Source: Apteryx mantelli
Taxonomy: Eukaryota; Chordata; Aves; Apterygiformes; Apterygidae
Assembly: GCF_036417845.1 (NCBI RefSeq)
Contig: NC_090012.1
Coordinates: forward strand, 806,001 to 870,000
Direction of reading: 5' to 3'
Length of the DNA stretch: 64,000 nucleotides
Part shown: positions 33,501-50,299 of the stretch, in pieces
Position numbering within the stretch: position 1 is the stretch's first letter
Layout of the letters: every line of letters starts with the position of its first letter
Notes under the pieces: model-generated
Told to the model about the DNA's origin: nothing
Databases searched by the model: none
Seen by the model: only the letters and a program-made list of their open reading frames with translations
Position numbers and translations under genes: made by a program

Positions 33501-34896
33501 CGCTGTTCCGGGAGGAGTGCGAGGGGCTGCTGGAGGAGTCGGACGAGGAAGGCGAGGGGCCGTCGCCGGAGGAGCCGGGAGAGCCCCTGCGTGCCGGCCC
33601 CACCGCTGCCGCCCCCCGGAAGGAGAAGAAGACGGAGCAGCAGCGCCGGAGAGAGAAGGAAGCCCGAGCCCTGGTGCGCCGGGGGCAGAGTTTGGGGGTG
33701 CTGGTGGCTCCGCCAGGATCTGGGATCCAGGAGCCGGCCGGAGGACGCGGATGTGGATGTTCCGCCCGCCCGGCCGGCGTCTCACGGCCATGTCCCCGCA
33801 GGCGGCCCGGCGGCTCCGGGAGAAGGCGGCGCGGTGCCGGCGCCAGGAGCTCTTCCGGCTCCGCTCGCTCCGGCTGCAGGTGACGCGGTGGGAAGCGGAG
33901 CTCCTGCGGCGGCGGCAGCTGCGCCAGGCCAAGCGCCGGGAGCGGGACGCTCTCCCGCGGCGCCTGGGGCGGCTCAGGTGAGCGGGGGGAGCGCGGCGGC
34001 GCCGGGGGGGGGGGGGGGATTCCCGTTTGGAGGGGGGGGTCGCCGGGAGGCGGCTCCGGGTTCGGAGGGGAGCTGCCGCCCCATTCCCGCCCCCTCGCCG
34101 CAGGTACGAAGCCCCCAGCCTGGAGGTGCAGCTGAGCGACGAGCTGCCCGAGTCGCTGCGCGCGCTCAAGGTGGGTCCGCGCCTTCCATCTTCCCGCTTT
34201 TCCCTTCCCTGCGGAGCGCCGCCAGGCCGCGGTGCCCCGTGATGAGCCCCATCCTTGCGCTACGAGGATTCGCAGCCCGGCTGGCTGGGAATGTGAAGTT
34301 TTCCCGGGGCTCCCGGGGCCTTGCCGCGTGGACGAGGACCTGGGAGCTGAGGGCACCGTGCGCCACTGCCGCCGCCGCTTCCTTCCCCCCCCCCAGGAAG
34401 GAAATCGGGAGCCGTTCCCACGCGAGGGCTTTAGCCGGGGGGCTGGGGAAGGGGGGGGGAGCTTATCCGCCCCCGGAGCAGCATCCGTGACCGGCTCCGC
34501 TCCCGCCGCAGCCCGAGGGCAGCGTCCTGCGCGACCGCTTCAAAAGCCTGCAGAGGAGGAACCTGATCGAGCCGCGCGAGAGAGCCAAGTGAGCCGGGGG
34601 CCGGAGTGGGGGGGGGGGGGGGATCCCCCCTGCTCCCGCCCGGAGCTGCTCCCGCCGCAGAGCTGGGGGTGGGAAAAAGGCGGGCGGATTTTTGATTCCC
34701 TTCTCCTCATCCCTCGCCAGGTTCAAGCGGAAATACCGGCTGAAATACGTGGAGAAAAGAGCCTTCCGGGAAGTGACGTGAGTGGGGCTGGGCACGGCAT
34801 CCCCCGACGTCCCCCCGACGTCCCCCCGACGTCCCCCGACGTCCCCCGACGTCCCTGCCGACCCCCCGCGCTCTCTCTGTGTCTTGCAGGTTGTAG
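30589..34896 (+). CDS. NOP53: NOP53 (GLTSCR2), 60S ribosome biogenesis factor; complete, 462 aa
   Basis: Thirteen coding exons: 30589-30782, 31607-31671, 31790-31874, 31994-32205, 32779-32849, 32949-33044, 33154-33258, 33497-33673, 33802-33977, 34104-34170, 34512-34588, 34721-34777 and 34890-34896. All are GT-AG, and they total exactly 463 codons (human 478 aa). Key matches: [19 protein letters not shown], the arch-interaction motif LFFVD (76-80) that in this family docks the exosome helicase MTR4, [41 protein letters not shown], the [14 protein letters not shown] basic region, RLGRLRYEAP and the C-terminus [20 protein letters not shown] to FREVTL. The protein acts in the nucleolus in pre-60S maturation and 5S RNP handling. 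The start [14 protein letters not shown] lies after an AAGATGG context. AATAAA at 34,947-34,952 ends a short 3'UTR. Confidence 0.98.
30783..31606 (+). repeat. G-rich degenerate repeat filling NOP53 intron 1
   Basis: The 824-base intron is dominated by GGGG(G) runs separated by 5-15 bases (for example GGGGGGGTTCCTGGGG and CTTTGGGGGGG). The unit is about 25-40 bp and degenerate. The transcript strand is the G-rich one. Confidence 0.75.
34231..34357 (+). ncRNA. SNORD23: C/D-box snoRNA candidate in NOP53 intron 10, SNORD23 position
   Basis: A C box GTGATGA (34,239-34,245) and a D box CTGA (34,347-34,350) are bracketed by a perfect 7 bp terminal stem, GGTGCCC (34,231-34,237) with GGGCACC (34,351-34,357). 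Box-to-box length is about 112 nt, close to the size of human SNORD23 (HBII-115), which is hosted by the human NOP53/GLTSCR2 gene. The intron (34,171-34,511) is larger than most in this gene, as snoRNA-hosting introns tend to be. Internal C'/D' boxes are not clear. The C/D structure is seen directly, while the name rests on position and size. Confidence 0.75.
34799..34862. repeat. GACGTCCCCCC short tandem repeat in the last NOP53 intron
   Basis: Six steps of about 10-12 bp, each CCCCCGACGTC, lie 20-80 bases after the donor of the 112-base final intron. They bring a row of ACGT cores into the intron. Confidence 0.8.
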
Positions 34897-34952
34897 CCAC
34901 GGATCCCACCGGCTCGGCAGCTTCCCGCTTCCCGCGCCTCTCTCCTAATAAA

Positions 34953-35421
34953 ACCTTTGGCACCAGCGCGCTCTCCCCGCTGCGCCGAACGCGCCGTCGC
35001 TGCTCCGCCGTCCCCGCGCGGCTCTTTGCGGCCGCCTCTGGCGCCGTCGATTCCCCCTTTCCCGCAGAGCCCGGGGGTCTCCCCACCTCGCGCCCCCTCC
35101 TCCCTCGTCGCCTTCCCCACCAGCAGGAGCCGGGATAACGGCGGTGGGAGCCGGGGCCCGGATGCCGGCTCGTCTCCGGTTGGGGGGGGCCCTGGCAGAT
35201 GGTGCTTGGCTCAACCCCTTTCCCCGCTTTAGAGCTATTAGCAGATTAGAGGCTGCAAATCCACAGTGGGAGGGAGCCGCCTGGCTCCCATCCCGGCTCC
35301 AATCCCGGCTCCGGCACGGCCGCCCCAACCTGGCTCTGCCCCGCGCGGGGGGCAGAGGAGCAGCCGGGGGGGCATCGGCCACCACCACCCCCGAGTCAAA
35401 GCTCGGCCTTAAATCCCAGCG
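34953..35421. other. Gap between convergent NOP53 and connexin genes
   Basis: About 470 bases separate the NOP53 poly(A) signal from that of the connexin on the opposite strand. The sequence is GC-rich and unique. No gene or repeat was recognised. Confidence 0.6.
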
Positions 35422-35600
35422 TTTATTGACATCCTGAGGCCCCGGGCCCGGAGCGGGGAGGATTTTCCCCACCTGAGGTTCCCCCCCCGGCCCCGTGCAG
35501 TCGCTGCTGGGACGCGAGTGGTGGGTCGTCATCGTCCCCATCCAAAGCGCCGCGAGCGCGGGCGAAGTCCGGTGAAGCGGGAAGCGGGCGGCCGCGGCGC

Positions 35601-38790
<3,190 letters not shown>

Positions 38791-39101
38791 GCTATTAACG
38801 CTGCATTTCAGCAGATCTCAAATAACAACTTTTGATGCAGAGATGCCAGCAGGTTTTATCAGGGCGGGAGGGATTTTTGGCCCCGGCAGCGCCTGCCCGG
38901 GCAGGATCAGCGATGCGCTGGTGGGACAGCGCATCCCGCCCGGCTCCGGAAAGCCTGCGCCGTTTGCCTGGGAATCGGCTCCCACGTTGGCTTTTTTTAG
39001 AGCAGCAGCTAAATTATAACCGGCAGCAGGAAAATCAACCTTACGCTGCGGGAACGGTGCCCAGGGTTAATAAGGACGAGGAGCCAAAGTGCCTGCCTTT
39101 A

Positions 39102-39102
39102 A

Positions 39103-39166
<64 letters not shown>
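39102..39166. repeat. (TA)n(TG)n(TA)n microsatellite
   Basis: A perfect alternating tract of AT, then GT, then AT dinucleotides sits between the connexin and SELENOW. The rest of 38,800-39,880 shows no gene. A duplicated block of roughly 75 bp (CCCCAAAAGCCCCTTTTT with AAATCGCCC) lies at about 39,463-39,600. Confidence 0.9.
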
Positions 39167-39168
<2 letters not shown>

Positions 39169-39880
39169 CTGAGCTTATACTGCAGCTGCTTTTTTAAGCA
39201 CCGTGGCCTTGGAAATCCTGCCGCTGTTCCCAAAAATCAATCGGCCGCAGGTCAAATGACCGAGGATGCGGCTCGGGGGGAAAAAAAAACATCGCTCTGT
39301 GTCTAACACCGGTCGCTCGACTTGGGTGAAAAAACGGGATTTTCTTATTATTCAGGTGGGTTTTTTTGTTGTTGTTGTTAGTACGGGAGGTTGAGCTGAA
39401 ATTTGGGAGATGTGATGGGAAACGTGGTGGAGAGGAGCCCGGCTTGGACGGGGAGGCAGAGCTGCCCCAAAAGCCCCTTTTTCCCCCCAAATCGCCCTGA
39501 AGCGCTGGACACCCCGAGATGCGGAGTTGCCCCAAAAGCCCCTTTTTCGCCCCCAAATCGCCCATCCTGGCAGCTCCCGAAGCTCCGGGCGCCCCGAGAC
39601 GCGGAGCCTTTCGGGTTTGGCGCCGTTTCCCACGAGCCGCGAGAGCTCGCAAAGCGCTTTTTTTGGCCTGAAACCTCCAAATCTGAGCTTTCCGTAGGAA
39701 GCCGCCATAAAAGGGCAGAGATTTTTGCGCGTTCTTTTTTAGCGGCGGGGAGACGCTCTTTACCACATTTGTACACTGCTAAAGTAGGAAAAAACGAGCG
39801 TCGCGGAGGTTTTGGCAGGGAAAAACGGGGATCGGTTCCTGGCAGCTCGCGCGGGGCCTTGCCGGGAGGCGGAGGCCAGG

Positions 39881-39890
39881 CTATAAATAG
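39881..39890 (+). promoter_or_regulatory. CTATAAATAG: TATA box or MEF2-type site upstream of SELENOW
   Basis: CTATAAATAG fits both a strong TATA box and the MEF2 consensus CTA(A/T)4TAG. It lies about 490 bases before the SELENOW start codon in otherwise GC-rich DNA. SELENOW is strongly expressed in muscle, so a MEF2 role is attractive, but this is inference. Confidence 0.4.
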
Positions 39891-40159
39891 GGTGATGGGA
39901 TAAAAGCTCAAGCACGTTTCCCTGGGTGGGGGGAGAGTTTAAAATTTTTTAAGGCCTCGCGGGATCAATCTCGCGGGATTTTTTCCACCCCACCCCAAGC
40001 CCGGGCCCGGCTCCCACCGCCGCCCCGGGGAAGCGCCGGGCGCGGGGCTCGAACACGCGTCACCCTGGGAAGAGCCGGGCGCCGGGCTCGAACCCGCGGC
40101 CCCCGAGGCCCTGCGCTTTGCAGGCAGCACTCGTTCGTCCCGACCTTGTGGCGGTCCCG

Positions 40160-40373
40160 CCTCCTCGCTGCGCTCCGATTGGCCGCGCCCGCGCTCCGCA
40201 GCGCTCCGATTGGCCGCGCCCGCGCGCAGCGGCGCTGCGATTGGCGGCGCCGGCGCTACGGCGTCGCTCTGGTTGCTGCGGCGTCGCTCTGGTCGCTCCG
40301 GAGGGCAGCGCGGCCGCGTCGCGGCGTTCCGAGCTCGAGGCTCCGGTGGCGTCGCCGTACCGCGGCCGCCGCC
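40160..40373 (+). promoter_or_regulatory. SELENOW: SELENOW promoter with three inverted CCAAT boxes
   Basis: ATTGG (NF-Y site on the minus strand) occurs at 40,178, 40,209 and 40,240. The 31 bp spacing comes from a tandem CTCCGATTGGCCGCGCCCGCG repeat that also supplies GC boxes. The region is CpG-rich and runs into a CCGCCATG start context. Confidence 0.7.
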
Positions 40374-42153
40374 ATGACGCTGCGCGTCGCCGTGCTCTAC
40401 TGGTGAGGCCGGGCAGCCCAGGGAAGGGGGGGGGGGACGAGCCTGGGGGGGGGGCGGCGGGGGGGAGCGGGGCCCGGCGCCCTCGGGGCTGAACGAGCCG
40501 CTCTGTGTCTCTCCGCAGCGGCGCCTGAGGCTACAGCCCCAAGGTGAGCCGCGTTCTCCTGCTTTTGCCCCGATTTGCCCTGGTTTGGCCTCCCCTCATT
40601 AGCCTACGTTTCCCCCCCCGCCCCCCCCCCCGGGCCTGGTGTTCCCCCCCCGGCCCTAGTTTCCCCCCTATAGGCCTTGGTTACCCCCCCCATTGGCCCT
40701 AGTTTCCCCCCCCATTAGCCTTGGTTGCCCCCCCATAGGCCTTGGTTTTGCCCCCCCATTAGCCTCGGTTGCCCCCCCATAGGCCTTGGTTTTGCCCCTC
40801 CTCCATTGGCCCTGGTTCCCCCCCCATTGGCCCTAGTTGCCCCCCCTGTTAGCCTTGGTTGCCCCCCACACACATTGGCCCTGGTTTTGCCCCCCCTATT
40901 GGTCTTGGTTGCCCCCCCCATTAGCCTTAGTTGCCCCCCCATTAGCCTTGGTCGACCCCCCCCCAATTGGCCTTGGTTCCCCCCCCCGGCCCTGGTGTTG
41001 CCCCATGACCGTGCCCCAAGCAGCAGCCCCATGCGGGCGGGTGGGCGGGCGGCCGGGCCCCAAAACGCCCCTTCTAACCCCAAATCCCTGCTGAGCCCCC
41101 GGCGAGGCGGCCGGTGCCGCAGCCGCAGAGACCTGGAGGGAGCCGGGGGGGGGGGCCGAACCGCCAGGCCTGGCCGGGAGCTCAGCGGCGGCCTCTCCCT
41201 CCGCTTCCAGTACCAGCGGCTCCGGAAGGAACTGGAGAAGCGGTTCCCGGGCCAGCTGGAGATGGTGAGTATATGGCGGCTCCAGGCTTTTCCCGGGAGA
41301 GCTCGCGCGAGGCCGCGGGGGACCAGCTTCCCCGCCGCTTGTTCCGGGTTTATCACAGTTATCTGGGCGGAGAGAAGCTGCCATTAAAATCCCGGTGGCC
41401 GGCGCCGTCCGCCGGAGCGAGGGGCTGCGCGAAGCCTCGCGGGTTTCTCTCTGGCCGTACGTCGCCCCATTTCCTTCTTGCTGGCCCCTGTCCGGGTCGC
41501 TCGCGGAGACCGGAGACGACAAGCCGCTCCCGGCCTAATTAAGCGTCGTCGGAAACGAGCGGAGAGGACAGGGAGAGCTCAGCGGGGGCTTGGAACAGGG
41601 GGGGCGGATTCACAAGGTGACTTTTGTCCCCTCTCTCTGCTCAGAGCGGTGAAGGGACCCGCGAGGTGACGGGCTGGTTTGAGGTGACGGTGGGCGGCAG
41701 GCTGGTGCACTCAAAGAAGGTGAGCGCGGTCGTCGTCGCGGGGACGCCGCAGGTGACGGCTCGCCCGGCCGGAGTCGCGGCTCCGACGGCTCCTCCCGCC
41801 GAGGATGCGGTCGGACGCGACGGGGCCGTGAAGTCGCTCCCCTCCTTCCCCCATTTGCACAACTCCCCGGAGTCGCCGAGGGCGAATCCGGTTTTTGGGA
41901 CGTGAGTTGCTCAGGAGGAGCGAGCTTCCAGGCTTGCCAAGCCTCGCAGCAACTGCTCTTCCTCCTCCTCCTCCTCGAGCCGCTCGTGGTCCCTCCGGTC
42001 CGGACACCGGCTCCTCCGAGCCGGGGGGGGAGCGGGGCAGGGCGGGAAGCGCCCTCTTAACTCGCTCTTCCCTGCCAGAACGGAGATGGGTTTGTCGATA
42101 CCGACGCCAAGCTCCAGAAGATCGTGGCAGCCATCAAAGCGGCCTTGGCCTAG
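40374..42153 (+). CDS. SELENOW: SELENOW, selenoprotein W (Sec encoded by UGA); complete, 85 aa
   Basis: Coding exons: 40374-40402, 40519-40543, 41211-41264, 41645-41719 and 42079-42153 (TAG). The in-frame TGA at 40,526-40,528 is selenocysteine 13 in the redox motif C-G-A-U, exactly where human SELENOW has CGAU. The product reads MTLRVAVLYCGA-U-GYSPK, YQRLRKELEKRFPGQLEM, SGEGTREVTGWFEVTVGGRL, then VHSKK and NGDGFVDTDAKLQKIVAAIK ending AALA. It is a small thioredoxin-fold protein of the Rdx family, cytosolic and linked to glutathione and 14-3-3 binding. A 3'UTR intron (42,193-42,411) separates the stop from the SECIS exon. AATAAA at 42,965-42,970. A plain ORF search misses this gene because of the UGA and the small exons. 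Confidence 0.97.
40570..40990. repeat. SELENOW intron 2 minisatellite, CCCCCCATTAGCCTTGGTTG units
   Basis: Units of about 20-40 bp alternate CCCCCATTAGCCTTGGTTGC and CCCCATAGGCCTTGGTTTTG variants. The array is strongly C-rich on the + strand. Confidence 0.88.
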
Positions 42154-42452
42154 GAGCAGGGAAATGTCCTGATGGATCGTCGCGCAGCAAAGGTAAAGCC
42201 GAGGAGGGGGCGGCTTCGGGCGCCGGCCCGGCCTGTCCTGCGTCGAGCAGCTGTGAATCCCAGACAGCAAAGGCGCGAAGCGCGCAGCGGCACGAGGCCG
42301 AGCGGCTGCCGTCATCCAGGGGTATCCGCAAGGTGCTCCGAGTCGGCAGCGTTTAACAGGGAAGCGAGCGTAAGGCGGCTCTAACCTCCCGCTCCGCTTT
42401 CCTCCCCGCAGCTTAACGAGCAGCCGCCTCGTTCAAGTCGGCCGAGCGCTCC

Positions 42453-42499
42453 ATGACGGGAACTGCCGAAACGTCTCGGGACACGTGGCTTTTCCCGGA
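42453..42499 (+). promoter_or_regulatory. SELENOW: SECIS element of SELENOW
   Basis: The SECIS core pairs ATGA (42,453-42,456) with GA (42,498-42,499) around a stem CGGGAA/TTCCCG. A GCC/GGC step and an apical AAA bulge (42,469-42,471) are followed by an ACGT/ACGT mini-stem, which suggests a type II SECIS. It is in the last 3'UTR exon (from 42,412), about 300 bases after the stop in genomic terms. Confidence 0.88.
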
Positions 42500-42989
42500 G
42501 CCCCCCGCGCGGCGCGCCGCTTTGGCCGAGGCGGACGGCGGTTGAGCTTTGCTCCCCAGCCCGCTTTTCTTTCCGCTGGTGTTTAGCGTCGCAGGGGTTG
42601 CTCCGATGTGCTCTTTATTTCGGCGCGCGGTGCCTTGAGCGTCCCCCTCCCGCGGGACGCGCGCGGATCCGCCACGACGGAAGCTTTCGCTGGGGCCTGC
42701 TGGGTTCGAAGGTAGGGAAAGGGGCTCAAAATAGAGAAGCCGCTTCGGCGGGCGACGCTTTGCCTCTAGTTCGATGCAGAAATCGGCAGCGCGAAGAGAG
42801 CAGCCGGCAGCGACTCGTAGCGGGGCGGTGCCGGAACGGAGAGCAGCATCAGCGCGACGTGTTCTTGGGCCTTGCGTAAATAAGCCGCCGCTTGATTCCT
42901 TCTGCCGCTGAGTGTCTTCTTTCGCCCATCCTCAAGAGTTCCTTGTCGCTAACAAAGTTTCTCGAATAAAATGCTGAAAACTCTTGACC

Positions 42990-45110
42990 GGTTTTGTGGT
43001 TGTTGCTCCTGTTTTTCCTGAGAAGTAGCTGGCAGAAGCGTTTTGAGCAGGGCGGCGTAACAGCCGCCGCCTCCGCGTCGTGCGAGCGGCGTCCCCCGTG
43101 CCTGCCGTGTTTACAGCGGCAGCGCTGTTTCGCAGCGGGGGTGTGCGCTGGCGGGTGGGAGGATTTTGCTGCGAACTCCCGATTCCTCGAGTTTCGAGGC
43201 GGCGTTGCTTTCTAACGGCTCTCTACATCCGTTTATATCCTTTTCGGGGCTTTCTAACAACGGTCGGGACAAAAATCCTCAGCGTATTCCAACCCTGAAA
43301 ACGTTCCTAAGCCTAAAAAATGGTAATAAATCTGCAACCAGGGCCCGACTCCTGCGCGTCGGCTCCTTTAGGGAGGGAAGCGGCAGCAGCCCGATCCCCC
43401 CGTGTGCACGGAGCTCACGGCTCATCTCCCAAGGAAGCTCGTCCCTGCTTCGCGCTCTTCCTCCGATCACCCGGGTTTTGTTTTCCCCCTCGGCTCGGCA
43501 GCTGAGTGCAATAAATCCCAGCTGGGGCGTGGAGCCGGGGCTGTGCCGGCTGCCTTCGGTAAACACTCCTGCTGGATCTGCTTCCCGTCAGCCTCGGCCA
43601 TGCCAAGCAGCGCCGGGGCGCGGTATTTTGCCGAGATTTTTTTTTTTTTTTAACTCGTTCCAGCCCCGTTCTGCTCCGGAGCTGCGGAACAATGAGCGGC
43701 AAGAAAATAGCGGCGGAGCGAGGCGGGAACGCTGCCGAATTCCCGTGGGGAAAGCTGCCTTTCCCTGCTCCGCTTCCCTTCGAGTTTCGGTTGCTGAGGA
43801 GCGGAGGCGATTCCCCCTCCCCGGGGAAGCCCTCCCGGCTCCGAGCGCCAGCGCACCGTGCCAACGCTTTATCCCGAGTTTATACGTGCAGGGCGGGGAG
43901 CTAATCGGCTCAGGCCCGTTTAGGGCTGTAATTGGTATGAAATGTTCCCGTTCGGTAAACAACCAATATTTTTTATTGGTAAATAACCGGTAACGGAGCA
44001 AATCCCCCGTCTCCCGCTCGGCACGCTGGGGGTTCGCCGTGCCTGTGGCGAAGCTCTTGTGAAGCCTCGACGCTTTGCAGCTTTCGCGTTCCTGCTCTCC
44101 CCCGGCAGCGCTACGGCGGCGTTTTCGTACGTCTCGCCCGGCGGAACAAGCTCGCTCTCGTTCTCCTGCGCTTTTTGGGCGGCTAAACGTGCCGGCGCCG
44201 CGTTCTCCCGAGCGGCTCCGTGGCGGCGAGCCCCCGGTGCTTCCCCCTCCTTATCCGGCCTCCGAAGCGTTGGGAGTCCCCGGGGGGCGAGGGATGCCTC
44301 CGGGCTCATCCGTGGCGGAAGACGCGTGCCCTCTGGTGACAGCGGCGGGAGATTCAAGCGTCCCCTTCCCTCCGGCGCGCGGGCTCCCGTCGCCTCCGGA
44401 CGTGGCAAACCCCTCCGCGTGCGCGCGGATGCCGGCGGCGGGAAGGCGCCGCGTCCGTCCTCGAAGTCGCTCCGCCGAGGGCCAGAATTCCCACCCGAGT
44501 CTAACGGGCGGCGGGGGGGGGCCGAGCGCTTGCCGGCCTCCGTTCAAAAAGCTAAAACCGCACGAATTAAAAGGCGAAGCGTCGCCTCCGGGTGCACCGA
44601 CGGGGTTTTCGACGGCAGCTCCCGGGCCCGGCAGCGGTGCCCCGCTCTCCGCGCCGAGGGCGCGCTCGGCACCGCGGCAGGCGGCTGTGGGATTCGACGC
44701 AGCCACCGGAGCGACGTCCGCCCGCGGAGCCAGCGCAGCCAGCGGCAGGGGCGTCCCCAGGGGATCGCGGCTGCTGCAGGAACAGCCCCTGGGAGGTGGG
44801 AAGAGACGTTAGCGCAAGACGAGCGTCGAAGCCGGTGGTTTTACCTTGCTCGTGGAAGGGCTCGGTCCAACTCGCTGCGTGAAGACGGGATTGTCGCGTT
44901 AAGCAGGATATTGCACGAAAGGAACCGGCTTCGGCACAGCGGCTACGGGGACGCACGCGCATCTGGCGCAAGGGAGACGCAAGGGAGGCCGGGGGGGGGG
45001 GGGCGAACGGGGTGGCTGGGGCCAGGAGGCCGGGGGGGATAAATGGTCGCAGTCCGCTCGGAGCGCGGTGCATCGCGATGAGGAAAGGTTGGGGGGGCTG
45101 CATGGGGCAG
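42990..45110. other. SELENOW-H3.3 gap, left part: no gene recognised
   Basis: About 2.1 kb of GC-rich unique sequence. Open frames exist on both strands but they have no family resemblance, no splice logic and a composition that follows the GC content. Confidence 0.5.
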
Positions 45111-45116
45111 GGAGGC

Positions 45117-46530
45117 GGGTGGATTGGGGACGATCCTGAGGTTTTGGGTGACAGGGAGGTGGGTGCGTTGGGGACAATCCCGAGGTTTTGGGGTGACAGG
45201 GAGGTGGGTGCATTGGGGACCATCTCGAGGTTTTGGGTGACAGGGAGGTGGGTGTATTGGGGACAATCCCGAGGTTTTGGGTGACAGGGAGGCAGGTGGA
45301 TTGGGGACAATCCCAAGGTTTTGGGTGACAGGGAGGCAGGTGGATTGGGGACAATCACAAGGTTTTGGGGTGACAGGGAGGCGGGTGGATTGGGGACAAT
45401 CCTGAGGTTTTGGGGTGACAGGGAGGCAGGTGCATTGGGGATGATCACGAGGTTTTTGGGGTGACAGGGAGGTGGGTGGATTGGGGACCATCTCCAGGTT
45501 TTGGGGCAACAGGGAGGCGGGTGGATTGGGGACAATCACAAGGTTTTGGGGCAACAGGGAGGCGGGTGGATTGGGGACAATCCCAAGGTTTTGGGTGACA
45601 GGGAGGTGGGTGCATTGGGGACCATCTCCAGGTTTTGGGTAACAGGGAAGCGGGTGGATTGGGGACAATCCTGAGGTTTTGGGGTGACAGGGAGGCGGGT
45701 GCATTGGGGATGATCACGAGGTTTTTGGGGTGACAGGGAGGTGGGTGGATTGGGGACCATCTCCAGGTTTTGGGTGACAGGGAGGTGGGTGTATTGGGGA
45801 CAATCCCGAGGTTTTGGGTGACAGGGAGGCGGGTGGATTGGGGACAATCCTGAGGTTTTGGGGTGACAGGGAGGCGGGTGCATTGGGGATGATCACGAGG
45901 TTTTTGGGGTGACAGGGAGGTGGGTGGATTGGGGACCATCTCCAGGTTTTGGGGCAACAGGGAGGCGGGTGCATTGGGGACGATCACAAGGTTTTGGGGC
46001 AACAGGGAGGCGGGTGGATTGGGGACAATCCCAAGGTTTTGGGTGACAGGGAGGTGGGTGCATTGGGGACCATCTCCAGGTTTTGGGTAACAGGGAAGCG
46101 GGTGGATTGGGGACAATCCTGAGGTTTTGGGGTGACAGGGAGGCAGGTGCATTGGGGATGATCACGAGGTTTTTGGGGTGACAGGGAGGTGGGTGGATTG
46201 GGGACCATCTCCAGGTTTTGGGTGACAGGGAGGTGGGTGTATTGGGGACAATCCCGAGGTTTTGGGTGACAGGGAGGCGGGTGGATTGGGGACAATCCTG
46301 AGGTTTTGGGGCGCTGTGTGGGGCAGGGAGGCGGGTGCATTGGGGACAATCCCAAGGTTTTGGGGTGACAGGGGGGCGGATGGATTGGGGACCATCTCGA
46401 GGTTTTGGGTGACAGGGAGGCGGGTGGATTGGGGACAATCCCAAGGTTTTGGGTAACAGGGAGGTGGGTGCATTGGGGACCATCTCGAGGTTTTGGGTGA
46501 CAGGGAGGCGGGTGCATCGGGGACCATCTC
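45117..46530. repeat. Minisatellite of about 31 units of 44-46 bp with higher-order structure
   Basis: Units run GAGGTTTTGGGTGACAGGGA then GGCGGGTGGATTGGGGACAA with variants. A marker variant, ATGATCACGA, starts at 45,441, 45,710, 45,890 and 46,158. The 268-269 bp steps equal six units, so blocks have been duplicated as a group. Several overlapping minus-strand frames of 80-320 aa rich in HPPPCHPK are by-products. Confidence 0.93.
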
Positions 46531-46689
46531 TTGCGGTGCTTTACGTTCACCACAGGCCGGCCGGGCTTCGCGCCGCGGCCGCAGCGATGCCCGGCGGCCG
46601 GGGAGCTCCTCAGGACCCGGCATGGCGGCTGCGGCTCGCCGCGGCTCGCCCGGGCAGGCGCCGCGCTGCCGCCGGGCCGAGCCGCCCTC

Positions 46690-49540
<2,851 letters not shown>

Positions 49541-50260
49541 CCCGCTGCGGCAGCCGCCGCCGCCGCCGCCCGCTCGTGCAGTGTGTTAGAATAGACTCGA
49601 AGGGTTTGTTTGTTTTTTCTCCTCCTCCTGTTTGTAGTGGCTAGGACTGTACGGGACATGTTACGCACCTATCTTAGTAGCGCTAAGCAATCAGGAGAGT
49701 CAAATCTGTTTGTTCATGACGTACAAGCAAAAAAAAAAAAAAAAGAAAAAAAAACCAACAAAAAAACACACACAAAAAAAAAACCTTTGAGAAATTTACA
49801 AGACTTTTGGATTTTTGTTTTGTTTTTGTAAACTTTTTTTTCAGAATTGCAAAAAATAAAATATATAAAACAAAAGGGGGAAACATTTTTGAAATATCTG
49901 GTTTTGTACACAAAACTTAAGTAGACTTAGGCATAAAAAAGGAGCTTTTGGTCTTCAGTTTGTAAAGATATATCTGCAGAGATCGCTCGACACTATTTTT
50001 CATGATTTGATTGTTTCTGTTTCCTTTTTCCTTTGTATTCCGGGAATGGGTGTGATCTTTAAGCCTTGTTTTCCTATCTCCATTTGTCTCGTGAAACGTG
50101 AGTTAGATCTTTGTAACTTTCCGGTTTCTTCACCCTGCCGTGGCAACAAAATAAGTAAATAAAATCAGTAAATGTTAACCGTCACCCTGTAGTTTCCCTT
50201 GCGGTTCATTTTTGCGCTGGCCTACGTGTGTTTTGTGCTTTATTGTAAATAAATCCAGGT
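49541..50260 (+). other. H3.3 3'UTR with three AATAAA signals
   Basis: The UTR is AT-rich with A/AC runs (49,730-49,785). AATAAA occurs at 49,855-49,860, 50,158-50,163 and 50,248-50,253, so alternative poly(A) sites are likely. Confidence 0.8.
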
Positions 50261-50299
50261 TCCGCTGCGCTTCCCTGCCCCAAACCCCGAGGTTTTGAG

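Noticed and set aside
40040-40135. tRNA-like B box on the minus strand (GGGTTCGAGCCC), present twice
   Set aside because: No seven-base anticodon loop or acceptor stem could be built, and the T-arm has a mismatch. Best seen as chance or a decayed tRNA fragment.
42990-45110. A hidden gene in the + frames of 245-327 aa
   Set aside because: No conserved motif, no splice pattern and no support from the frames on the other strand. Composition tracks GC content.
44900-46490. Overlapping minus-strand frames rich in HPPPCHPKP, 80-320 aa
   Set aside because: They are translations of the 45 bp array. Period and composition follow the repeat, with no start context or homology.
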